From the NCBI RefSeq assembly GCF_028622115.1, contig NZ_CP097263.1, positions 2,790,001-2,854,000 of the forward strand: 64,000 bases of DNA. The letters are read 5' to 3'. Made by a program: the position numbers and the translations under genes. Of this stretch, positions 16,077-23,203 are shown piece by piece. The notes under the pieces are model-generated. The model saw only the letters and a program-made list of their open reading frames with translations. It did no database searches and was not told the origin of the DNA. The DNA is from Kutzneria chonburiensis. Lineage in GTDB: Bacteria > Actinomycetota > Actinomycetes > Mycobacteriales > Pseudonocardiaceae. The stretch's first letter is position 1, and each line of letters opens with the position of its first letter.

Positions 16077-17141
16077 ATGACACGTGGAACTGGTCCGCGA
16101 CTGGCAGTGGCGCTGGACGGCGCGGGATGGCATCCGGCCGCGTGGCGCACCGAGGAGGCGCGCCCGGCCGAGGTGTTCGGGGCCGCCTACTGGCTGGACC
16201 TGGTGCGGGAGGCCGAGGCCGCCACGCTCGACTTCGTCACCTTCCGTGACTCGCTGGCGCTGCCGGCGGACGGCGTGCGAGGCCGGCTGGACGCGGTGCT
16301 GGTCGCGGCCCGGGTCGCGCCGCTGACCTCGGGCATCGGGCTGGTGCCGGAGATCGTCGTGACGCACACCGAGCCGTTCCACCTGTCGAAGGCCATCGCC
16401 ACGCTGGACTACGTGAGCACCGGTCGAGGCGGTGTGCAGGTATCGGTGTCCGGTTCGGCCGATGAGTACCGGAACTTCGGGCGTCGGTCGTTCGGGGCCG
16501 ATGTCGAGGGCGAGGCTGCGGACTACGTCGAGGTGCTGCGGCGGCTGTGGGACAGCTGGGAGGACGACGCCGAGATCCGTGACGTCGCCACCGGCCGGTT
16601 CGTCGACCGGGAGAAGCTGCATTACATCGACTTCGAGGGTCGGTTCTTCTCGGTGCGTGGGCCGTCGATCACGCCGCGGCCGCCGCAGGGGCAGCCGTTG
16701 GTGACCGCTTCTTCTGGCGTTGCTGATTCCTCGGTCGACGTGGTGTATGTGACGCCGCAGTCGCGAGGTGAGATCGGGCCGTTGGTCGAGGCGCAGCACG
16801 GTCGGCAGGTGTTCGCCGACCTGGTCGTGTTCCTGGATTCTTCGTCAGCGCGGGCCGCTGAGCGGCGGGCTGAGCTGGATTCGTTGGCGTTGCTGGAAAG
16901 CGACGCTTTGGTGTTCGCCGGGACTGCTGAAGAGCTGGCGGAGCTGCTGCTGGCCTGGCATGTCGCCGGGCTGGACGGGTTCCGGCTGCGGCCGGCGGTG
17001 CTGCCCCACGATCTGCGCGGCATCACCCGGGGTCTGGTGCCGGAGCTGCGGGCTCGCGGCGCGTTCCGCACGTCGTACGAGGCCACCACCCTGCGTGGGC
17101 TGCTGGGACTGGACCGGCCCGCCAACCGCTACGTCGCCTGA
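16077..17141 (+). CDS. Luciferase-like (LLM-class) flavin-dependent oxidoreductase
   Basis: A 354-residue member of the bacterial luciferase-like superfamily, which uses reduced FMN or F420 to oxidise small substrates. Family features are the early EAATLDFVTFRDS strand, the central LDYVSTGRGGVQVSVSGS segment, and EYRNFGRRSFG. The region normally SRGRGQPLV is here PPQGQPLVTASSG. It is followed after nine bases by a second flavin monooxygenase, so they probably act on related compounds. No flavin reductase is nearby. Divergent from the VOC gene. Confidence 0.85.
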   Translation: MTRGTGPRLAVALDGAGWHPAAWRTEEARPAEVFGAAYWLDLVREAEAATLDFVTFRDSLALPADGVRGRLDAVLVAARVAPLTSGIGLVPEIVVTHTEPFHLSKAIATLDYVSTGRGGVQVSVSGSADEYRNFGRRSFGADVEGEAADYVEVLRRLWDSWEDDAEIRDVATGRFVDREKLHYIDFEGRFFSVRGPSITPRPPQGQPLVTASSGVADSSVDVVYVTPQSRGEIGPLVEAQHGRQVFADLVVFLDSSSARAAERRAELDSLALLESDALVFAGTAEELAELLLAWHVAGLDGFRLRPAVLPHDLRGITRGLVPELRARGAFRTSYEATTLRGLLGLDRPANRYVA

Positions 17142-17150
17142 GGGGAAGCG

Positions 17151-18497
17151 ATGACCAAGCCACTGAAGCAGATCCATCTTGCCGCGCACTTCCCGGGCGT
17201 GAACAACACGACCGTGTGGAGCGATCCGGAGGCCGGCAGCCACATCGAGTTCAGCTCGTTCGTCAAGCTGGCGCAGACGGCCGAGCGGGCCAAGTTCGAC
17301 TTCTTCTTCCTGGCGGAAGGCCTGCGGCTGCGGGAGCAGGGCGGGTTGATCTACGACCTGGACGTGGTGGGGCGGCCGGACACGTTCACCGTGCTGGCGG
17401 CGCTGGCTGGGGTGACGTCTCGGCTCGGGTTGGCCGGGACGATCAACTCGACGTTCAACGAGCCGTTCGAGGTGGCTCGGCAGTTTGCGTCGCTGGACCA
17501 TCTGTCTGATGGACGGGCGGCGTGGAATGTCGTGACGTCGTGGGATGCCTTCACTGGTGAGAACTTCCGGCGTGGCGGGTTCCTGCCGCAGGATCAGCGG
17601 TACTCGCGGGCGGAGACGTTCATGCGGACGGCGTGGGAGCTGTTCGACTCGTGGCGGGCTGACGATGTGCTGGCGGACAAGGCTTCTGGGGAGTTTCTGC
17701 GCCGGGTTGACGCTGGTGCGTTTGCGCACCATGACGGGCATTTCGACATCGCCGGGCAGTTTCCGGTGCCACGGAGCCCGCAGGGACGGCCGGTGATCAT
17801 TCAGGCGGGTGACTCCGACGAGGGGCGGGAGTTCGCGGCGGCTACCGCGGACGCGATCTTCACGCGGCATGGGACGTTGGAGGCTGGGCAGGCGTTCTAC
17901 TCGGATGTGAAGGGGCGGTTGGCGAAGTACGGGCGTGAGGGTCATCAGCTGATCGTGTTGCCGGCGGCGACGTTTGTGCTTGGGGATACGGATGCTGACG
18001 CTCATGAGCGGGCTGCGGTGGTACGGCGTCAGCAGGTGAGCGGGGCTACGGCGATCAGGTCGTTGGAGCAGCTGTGGAACGCGGACCTGAGTGGGTTCGA
18101 TCCGGACGGGCCGTTGCCGGCGTTCGATCCGGTGGTCGGCGAGAACACGATCTCCAGGGGGCGGGCGAGTGATCGCATGCACCGGGATCCGGTGGCTACG
18201 GCACGGAAGTGGCGTGAGCTGGCGGAGGCGAAGAGTCTCTCGATCCGGGAGCTGATCATCGAGGTGACCGGGCGGCAGAACTTCATCGGGTCGGCGGAGA
18301 CTGTTGCGGGTCGGATCAATGAGCTTGTGCAGGCTGATGCGAGTGACGGGTTCATCCTTGTGCCGCATGTGACGCCTGGGGGGCTGGACGAGTTTGCTGA
18401 CAAGGTGGTGCCGTTGCTGCAGGAGCGCGGGGTTTTTCGGAGTGAATATGGTGGGGCTACGTTGCGTGATCATTTGGGGTTGGATGTAGCGGTGTAG
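17151..18497 (+). CDS. NtaA/SnaA/DszA-type FMN-dependent monooxygenase
   Basis: A 448-residue flavin monooxygenase of the family that contains nitrilotriacetate monooxygenase NtaA and dibenzothiophene-sulfone monooxygenase DszA. It starts with KQIHLAAHFPGVNNTTVW, has FDFFFLAEGLRLRE and the diagnostic DHLSDGRAAWNVVTSWD near residue 115. These enzymes cleave C-N or C-S bonds with FMNH2 and oxygen supplied by a partner reductase. GGGGAAGCG precedes the ATG. The codon third positions drift toward G/T over the last 500 bp and merge into a G/T-rich non-coding tract, unlike the neighbouring genes. Confidence 0.88.
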   Translation: MTKPLKQIHLAAHFPGVNNTTVWSDPEAGSHIEFSSFVKLAQTAERAKFDFFFLAEGLRLREQGGLIYDLDVVGRPDTFTVLAALAGVTSRLGLAGTINSTFNEPFEVARQFASLDHLSDGRAAWNVVTSWDAFTGENFRRGGFLPQDQRYSRAETFMRTAWELFDSWRADDVLADKASGEFLRRVDAGAFAHHDGHFDIAGQFPVPRSPQGRPVIIQAGDSDEGREFAAATADAIFTRHGTLEAGQAFYSDVKGRLAKYGREGHQLIVLPAATFVLGDTDADAHERAAVVRRQQVSGATAIRSLEQLWNADLSGFDPDGPLPAFDPVVGENTISRGRASDRMHRDPVATARKWRELAEAKSLSIRELIIEVTGRQNFIGSAETVAGRINELVQADASDGFILVPHVTPGGLDEFADKVVPLLQERGVFRSEYGGATLRDHLGLDVAV

Positions 18498-18626
18498 TGG
18501 GGGTGGGGGGTGTGGTGCTAGGGCTGGGTTGGGTAGGCGTGCCGCGCGGTTGGCGTTTGGGGGGCGAGCAGGTGGCGGTGGGGAGGTTGGGGTGTGGTTG
18601 ACGGGGGTGGGATTTAATTCGGTGTG
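18498..18626 (+). other. G/T-rich tract with G-quadruplex-like runs
   Basis: On the plus strand this stretch is nearly all G and T, with runs GGGGG, GGGGGG, GGG, GGG and GGG between 18499 and 18533. It lies directly outside the left inverted repeat of the DUF222 element. A mirror-image tract flanks the right side (20280-20391). Confidence 0.6.
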
Positions 18627-18749
18627 GTCGCGTGGATTTGGTGTGGAGCCTCTGCGCGATGGCCCAAGGGCTAAAAGCGGGCAGGACGAGCCTGCCCTTG
18701 GCCTGTCAATTGTACGCCATCGCGCCCCTCCACACAAAATCCACGCGAC
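18627..18749 (+). repeat. Structured inverted repeat, left copy
   Basis: A 123-nt element. Its 97-nt core (18640-18736) is identical, base for base, to the reverse complement of 20135-20231. It folds on itself: outer arms GTCGCGTGGATTT/AAATCCACGCGAC (13 bp), then GTGTGGAG/CTCCACAC, then GCGCGATGGC/GCCATCGCGC, and an apical hairpin GGGCAGG/CCTGCCC. It could be the end of a mobile element, a structured RNA, or both. Small open frames inside it look incidental. Confidence 0.85.
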
Positions 18750-18833
18750 TAGTTCGAGTTGCCGTGTTGTGGTGTGGCGGGAGGAAAGAAAAGCCTTTCT
18801 GCCTGGCGGGATTCACCCGTTAGGGATTCGCGT

Positions 18834-18849
18834 TCGATCTTGTGTTCGA
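18834..18849. promoter_or_regulatory. LexA (SOS) box-like site
   Basis: TCGATC-TTGT-GTTCGA differs at one base from the actinobacterial LexA consensus TCGAAC-N4-GTTCGA. It sits 15 bp before the ATG of the DUF222-HNH gene and abuts its -10 element. At least one DUF222 (13E12) gene of Mycobacterium tuberculosis is, as I recall, DNA-damage inducible. Confidence 0.55.
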
Positions 18850-18850
18850 G

Positions 18851-18856
18851 TATTCT
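18851..18856 (+). promoter_or_regulatory. -10 element of a leaderless DUF222-HNH promoter
   Basis: TATTCT fits TANNNT and ends seven bases before the ATG at 18864, which has no ribosome site. Transcription would start at the start codon. Confidence 0.5.
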
Positions 18857-18863
18857 CAGAAGT

Positions 18864-20006
18864 ATGGAACTCACCCGCGACATCGAGAACAGGGAACCCG
18901 CTGGGGCCATGTTCGATCTGGTGGTGGGTGTGGATCCGGCGAGCCTGACACAAGAAGAGTTGGTCAATTTCGTGGGGGTGGCCCGGAAGGTGCGGGCCGT
19001 GTGTGAATGGGCCGAACATGAGGCCCTCAACCACATCGACGACCTCACCGAATTGGCGATGGCCACGAAGGTCTCGGAACCGGCGCTGGCCCGGTCGCAA
19101 GAGATCGCCGCCGGCCTGGAGACCCATCCCGCGCTGGCGGAGCGGTTCCGCCGGGGAGAGATCGACCTCGCCCGGTTCGCCGCAGTCTGGGAACGCACCC
19201 GCCACCTGTCGGACCCTGCCCAGGTCGCCGAAGTCGACCAGGCCCTGGCCGAGGAGGCCGCCGGTATGACTCGGACGCAGGTGTGTCGCAAGGCCACCGC
19301 GCTGGTCGCGAAGGCTGACCCGGATGGCTATGAGCAGCGCTGTCACAAGGCCAAAGACGACCGGCAGGTCGGGATCTCTGCCTTGCCCGACGGCATGGCC
19401 AAACTGACCTGGATCCTCCCGGCCGCTGAGGCCCACCAGCTGTTCCAACAGATCTGCGCCGACGCCAAGTCACTCCCGAAGGACGAGCGCACCACCGACC
19501 AGAAACGCTCCGATGTGCTCTGGGACCGCTTGCGGGGCGAGCACACCAACTGGAACGTCCGCACCTTCGTCACCATCTCCATGGAGACCCTGCTCGGCCT
19601 CACCAACGACCCCGGCCAGCTCGCTGGTTATGGTCCGATCGCGGCCGAGGCGGCCCGGGAGTTGGCCATGCACGGCCCCTTCCGGGGACTCCTCCTCGAC
19701 GAGTACCAGCAGATCAGCGCCATCAGCACCGACACCTACCGGCCCACGGCGCTGATGAAAGAGACGTCCGTTGCTCGGGCCGGCGGCACCTGCACCGCAC
19801 CCGGCTGCACCCTGCCCATCCAGGAACACGACCACATCACCCCCTGGCCCACAGGCCGCACCCAAGCGACCAACCTCCAGGGGCTCTGCACCTGGCACCA
19901 CCACCGCAAACACGACAACTACACAGTGACCCAGGATTCAGACGGCACCACTCACTGGATCACCCCGGCCGGCCGCCATCACATCACCCGCCCCATGCGC
20001 CACTAA
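18864..20006 (+). CDS. DUF222 (13E12 repeat) HNH endonuclease
   Basis: A 380-residue protein: DUF222 over about residues 20-290 (mostly helical, VGVARKVRAVCEWAEHEALNHID), then a C-terminal HNH nuclease with zinc-type cysteines from Cys310 (CTAPGCTLP), the HNH aspartate-histidine EHDHITPW, NLQGLCTWHHHRKH. This family is repeated in many actinobacterial genomes (REP13E12 in M. tuberculosis); its biological role is not established. The ATG at 18864 was chosen from the -10 spacing; the frame is open upstream to 18759. The gene is enclosed by two inverted structured repeats and has an SOS-box-like site, so it may be the protein of a mobile or damage-responsive unit. Confidence 0.92.
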   Translation: MELTRDIENREPAGAMFDLVVGVDPASLTQEELVNFVGVARKVRAVCEWAEHEALNHIDDLTELAMATKVSEPALARSQEIAAGLETHPALAERFRRGEIDLARFAAVWERTRHLSDPAQVAEVDQALAEEAAGMTRTQVCRKATALVAKADPDGYEQRCHKAKDDRQVGISALPDGMAKLTWILPAAEAHQLFQQICADAKSLPKDERTTDQKRSDVLWDRLRGEHTNWNVRTFVTISMETLLGLTNDPGQLAGYGPIAAEAARELAMHGPFRGLLLDEYQQISAISTDTYRPTALMKETSVARAGGTCTAPGCTLPIQEHDHITPWPTGRTQATNLQGLCTWHHHRKHDNYTVTQDSDGTTHWITPAGRHHITRPMRH

Positions 20007-20124
20007 CCAGGCAACGGACACCGGGAAAAGGACTTCCCACAGCCACCACAAAAAGGGTGCACAGCGGGAGTCAAAACCCAGCCACCGCCATTCCTTCACA
20101 CCCCGATCGCCAACTCCCCGAATT

Positions 20125-20241
20125 GGGTCGATTTTGTGTGGAGGGGCGCGATGGCGTACAATTGACAGGCCAAGGGCAGGCTCGTCCTGCCCGCTTTTAG
20201 CCCTTGGGCCATCGCGCAGAGGCTCCACACCAAATCGACCC
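20125..20241 (-). repeat. Structured inverted repeat, right copy
   Basis: Inverted partner of 18627-18749. The core 20135-20231 is identical over all 97 bases to the reverse complement of the left core. The outer arms are different (GGGTCGATTT/AAATCGACCC, 20125-20134 and 20232-20241) yet still perfectly complementary to each other. Three of the outer base pairs are changed on both sides relative to the left copy. A short TTCGGT...ACCGAA match (18618-18623 and 20246-20251) extends the symmetry outward. Confidence 0.85.
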
Positions 20242-20279
20242 ATAAACCGAAGAACCCCCGGAAAACTACACGGCACGCG

Positions 20280-20390
20280 CACCAAACCCAACCCCAGCAA
20301 AGGGCGGGCGGGCGGGCCACCAAACCCAACCACCGCACACCACCCACCACACCAACCCCCACACCCACCCACAACACAACCACCCACACC
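20280..20390 (-). other. A/C-only tract (G/T-rich on the minus strand)
   Basis: After a short GGGCGGGCGGGC stretch the plus strand from about 20318 to 20390 is almost free of G and T. Read on the minus strand it has repeated GGG runs, as in the tract at 18498-18626. It trails the small gene at 20391-20684, mirroring how the left tract trails the monooxygenase gene. No gene is seen here. Confidence 0.6.
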
Positions 20391-20684
20391 CTAAGTCCCA
20401 AACAAATCCGCAACCAACCCCGCCGCCGCGACCGGCGCCCGAACCTCAAACCCCAACCGATCGTCCGCCAATCTCAACGTGAACTCAAAAAACGGACAGC
20501 ACCGCAACTCCGCCGCCGCCAGTCCAGCCACCTGACCTGCCATCCCCACCGGCAGCACAAACCGAATCCCGCGCTCAACCGGCTCGCTCCGCACAGCGGT
20601 CGTCAGCAGCCGCCGCCACTGCTCAGCACGGTCCTGTTGCTCCCCGCCGTCAAGCGAGCAGGCGATGATCGGTTCCTCGGACAC
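20391..20684 (-). CDS. Small CCPFF-motif protein, function unknown
   Basis: A 97-residue protein with RFVLPVGMAGQVAGLAAAELRCCPFFEFTLRLADD. The ELRCCPFF segment is known from small proteins and C-terminal extensions associated with heavy-metal MerR-type regulators, where the cysteine pair may bind metal; that role is an inference. It follows the thiolase gene on the same strand after 10 bp and could share its transcript. Codon use becomes G/T-rich toward the 3' end. Confidence 0.65.
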   Translation of the reverse strand: MSEEPIIACSLDGGEQQDRAEQWRRLLTTAVRSEPVERGIRFVLPVGMAGQVAGLAAAELRCCPFFEFTLRLADDRLGFEVRAPVAAAGLVADLFGT

Positions 20685-20694
20685 GCCCCCAAAT

Positions 20695-21848
20695 CTAGGG
20701 CAGCCGCTCGATGATCGTCACGTTCGCCTGGCCGCCACCCTCGCACATGGTCTGCAGCCCGAACCGCCCACCCGTGCGCTCCAGCTCGCTCAGCAGCGTC
20801 GCGGTCAGCTTCGTGCCGGTGGCCCCGATCGGATGCCCCAACGCGATCGCCCCACCGTTGACGTTGACCCGGTCCAGGTCGACCTTGAGCTCCTTCGCCC
20901 AGGCCAGCACCACACTGGCGAACGCCTCGTTGACCTCGAAGAGATCGATGTCCTCGATCGTCATCCCCGCCTTGCCCAGCGCATGCCGCGTCGCCCTGAT
21001 CGGCGCGGTCAGCATAAAAACAGGATCCGCGCCCCGCGCCGACAAGTGATGCACCCGTGCACGCGGCGTCAACCGATGCGTCCGAACGGCCTCCTCCGAC
21101 GCCACCAACACCGCACTAGCCCCATCCGAAATCTGGCTGGCCAGCGCCGCCGTCACCCACCCCCAGGCCGCAAGGTCTTCAACGCCGCCATCTTCTCGAG
21201 ACTCGTCTCCCGCCGAGGCCCCTCGTCAACCGCCACGTCACCCACCGGCACGATCTCTCGCTCGAACCGCCCCGCCCCGATCGCCTCGATCGCCCGAGCG
21301 TGACTGCGGAAGGCGAACTCCTCCATCTCCTCCCGCCCGATCTCCCACCGCTGCGCGATCAGATCAGCCGCCCGGAACTGCGAGATCTCCTCCGACCCGT
21401 ACCGATGAGCCCAGCCGTCACACCCCTCCAACGGCGTCTCGAACCCGAACTGCGACCCCACGGTCATCGCCGCGCCGATCGGGATCCGGCTCATGCTCTG
21501 CACGCCACCGGCCACCACCAGATCGGCCGTCCCGCTCAACACCGCCTGCGCCGCAAAGTGCATCGCCTGCTGGCTGGACCCGCACTGCCGATCCACGGTC
21601 ACGCCCGGCACTTCCTCCGGGAACCCGGCAGCCAGCCAAGCCGTACGGGCCACATCGCCCGCCTGCCCACCGATCGTGTCCACGCAGCCCAGGATCACGT
21701 CGTCCACCTCGCCCGGATCCACGTTCACCCGCGCGAGCAGTCCCTCGATGGCGCGGGCGCCGAGGTCGGCCGGGTGCAGGTGGCTGAGCCCGCCACCGCG
21801 CCTGCCGACCGGCGTCCGCACCGCGTCAACCAGGTACGCCTGGGCCAT
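20695..21848 (-). CDS. fadA6: Thiolase (acetyl-CoA acetyltransferase, FadA6-like), broken by an apparent one-base frameshift
   Basis: Two frames together make a complete thiolase of about 384 residues. The first (21848 down to a TGA at 21153) has the nucleophile Cys89 in DRQCGSSQQAM; the second (from a GTG at 21156) has ASQISDGASAV, the catalytic His in GGAIALGHPIGATG and the second Cys in TMCEGGGQAN. The break is at GGGGGTGGG; one more G joins LRPGG to VTAALASQISDGA in the normal thiolase order. As written the halves overlap as GTGA, so coupled translation of two halves cannot be excluded. Thiolases cleave 3-oxoacyl-CoA. Its place after the TetR gene matches fadA6 in the mycobacterial KstR2 regulon. 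Confidence 0.75.
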
Positions 21849-22425
21849 CGGCCCTCCCTTGCGCTATGCCGTCCAGCACGATGGACAGGTACTGCCGGGC
21901 CACGGCGTCCGCGGTCAGCGCGCCGCCCGGGTGGTACCAGTGCACGGCCACCCACACCGTGTCGCGGATGAAGCGGTAGACCAGTTCCACGTCGAGGTCG
22001 TCACGGAAGGCGCCGACCCGGATGCCTTCCTCCAGCAGCCCGACCCACAGCTTGCGGAACTCGGTGTTGCGCTCGGTCAGGTAGCCGAACCGGTCGAAGT
22101 TCGACAGGTACGCGGCCTCCCGCTGGTAGATCGCCACGGCGTCGTGGCTGCGGTCGATGCACTCGAACGACGCGACGACCACGGCTTCCAACGCCTCGCG
22201 CGGGGCCTCGCCGGCCGCCAGGATGTCCCGGTAGCGCCCGAACAGCTCGTCCAGGAAGCTTCGCAGTATCTCGTCGACCATCGACTCCTTGGAGTCGAAG
22301 TGGTGGTAGAGGCTGCCGGACAGGATGCCGGCGGCGTCGGCGATGTCCCGCACGGTGGTCGCGAGGAAGCCGCGCTCGGCGAACATCCTCGCGGCCAGCG
22401 CGAGCAGCTCATCTCGACGGCTCAT
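21826..22425 (-). CDS. kstR2: TetR-family regulator, KstR2-like
   Basis: A 199-residue TetR repressor with helix-turn-helix TTVRDIADAAGILSGSLYHHFDSKESMV at residues about 23-50 and a helical ligand domain (IDRSHDAVAIYQREAAYLSNFDRFGYL). It lies between the SDR and thiolase genes, exactly as kstR2 (Rv3557c) does in M. tuberculosis, where the protein represses steroid C/D-ring genes and responds to HIP-CoA. The name rests mainly on this gene order. GGAGAACC precedes the ATG. The 3' end overlaps the thiolase start by 23 bp. The likely operator is the 24-bp palindrome at 24326-24349. Confidence 0.78.
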   Translation of the reverse strand: MSRRDELLALAARMFAERGFLATTVRDIADAAGILSGSLYHHFDSKESMVDEILRSFLDELFGRYRDILAAGEAPREALEAVVVASFECIDRSHDAVAIYQREAAYLSNFDRFGYLTERNTEFRKLWVGLLEEGIRVGAFRDDLDVELVYRFIRDTVWVAVHWYHPGGALTADAVARQYLSIVLDGIAQGRADGPGVPG

Positions 22426-22432
22426 GGTTCTC

Positions 22433-23203
22433 CTAGGGGTGCTGGCTGCTGACCGACAGCACCTCGCCGGTCAGGTACGAGGCGTAGTCGCTGGCGAGGA
22501 ACACCATGGCATTGGCGACCTCCCACGGCTCGGCCGCCCTGCCGAACGCCTCGCGTCCGGTCAGCTCAGTGAGCAGCTCCTCGCTGGTCACCTTGGCCAG
22601 GAACGGATGCATCGCCAGGCTGGGGGCGACGGCGTTGACCCGGATGCCATGCGCGGCGACGTCGGCGGCGGAGCAGCGGGTCAGGGCCATCACGCCGGCT
22701 TTCGCCGCGGCATAGTGGGCCTGCCCGGCCTGCGACCGCCAGCCGATCACCGAGGCGTTGTTGACGATCGCGCCGCCGCCCTGGTCGACCATGACTTTCA
22801 ACGCCGCCCGGGTGCATCGGAACGTGCCGTTGAGGGTCACGTCGAGCACCCGCGACCACTCGTCATCGGTCATGTCCAGCACGGACCTGGTGCCGCCCAA
22901 CCCAGCGTTGTTGATCATCACGTCGAGTCGGCCGAAGGTGCTCACGGCGGTGTCGATCAGCGCCTGGACCTGGGCTTCATCCGTGACGTCGCATACTGCC
23001 GCGGCGACGCGGCCGCCGTGGTCGGCGGCGAGCTTCTCCAGCGTCTCGGCGAGCCGGCGCTCGTGCCAGTCGCTGATCAGGACTCTGGCGCCCTCTTCGA
23101 GACACCGCTGCGCGACCGCCGACCCGATGCCGGTGCCGGCCGCCGCCGTGACGACAACCGCCTTGTCCGCCAACAAGTTGTGGCCGGGCACGTAGTCGAT
23201 CAT
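22433..23203 (-). CDS. SDR-family oxidoreductase of the steroid C/D-ring cluster (Rv3559c-like)
   Basis: A 256-residue SDR with cofactor loop TAAAGTGIG near residues 19-27, NNAGLGG and the YxxxK pair in HYAAAKAGV. It starts LLADKAVVVTAAAGTGIG, the N-terminal pattern of the SDR next to FadE30 in mycobacteria. The reaction is probably oxidation or reduction of a hydroxyacyl-CoA intermediate; which step is not known to me. The ATG at 23203 overlaps the FadE30 stop (ATGA) and has GGGAGG upstream. The next gene, TetR, begins seven bases after its stop. Confidence 0.85.
   Translation of the reverse strand: MIDYVPGHNLLADKAVVVTAAAGTGIGSAVAQRCLEEGARVLISDWHERRLAETLEKLAADHGGRVAAAVCDVTDEAQVQALIDTAVSTFGRLDVMINNAGLGGTRSVLDMTDDEWSRVLDVTLNGTFRCTRAALKVMVDQGGGAIVNNASVIGWRSQAGQAHYAAAKAGVMALTRCSAADVAAHGIRVNAVAPSLAMHPFLAKVTSEELLTELTGREAFGRAAEPWEVANAMVFLASDYASYLTGEVLSVSSQHP

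Noticed and set aside
18632-18823. Peptide frames repeated in both structured elements (for example AGRTSLPLACQLYAIAPL)
   Set aside because: The cores are identical at DNA level, so identical peptides are expected in any frame. No ribosome site or coding pattern; structure explains the identity better.
18627-20241. IscB/HEARO-type RNA-guided system
   Set aside because: The nuclease is DUF222 plus HNH, without RuvC or bridge-helix segments, and the repeats occur on both sides rather than as a single adjoining RNA.
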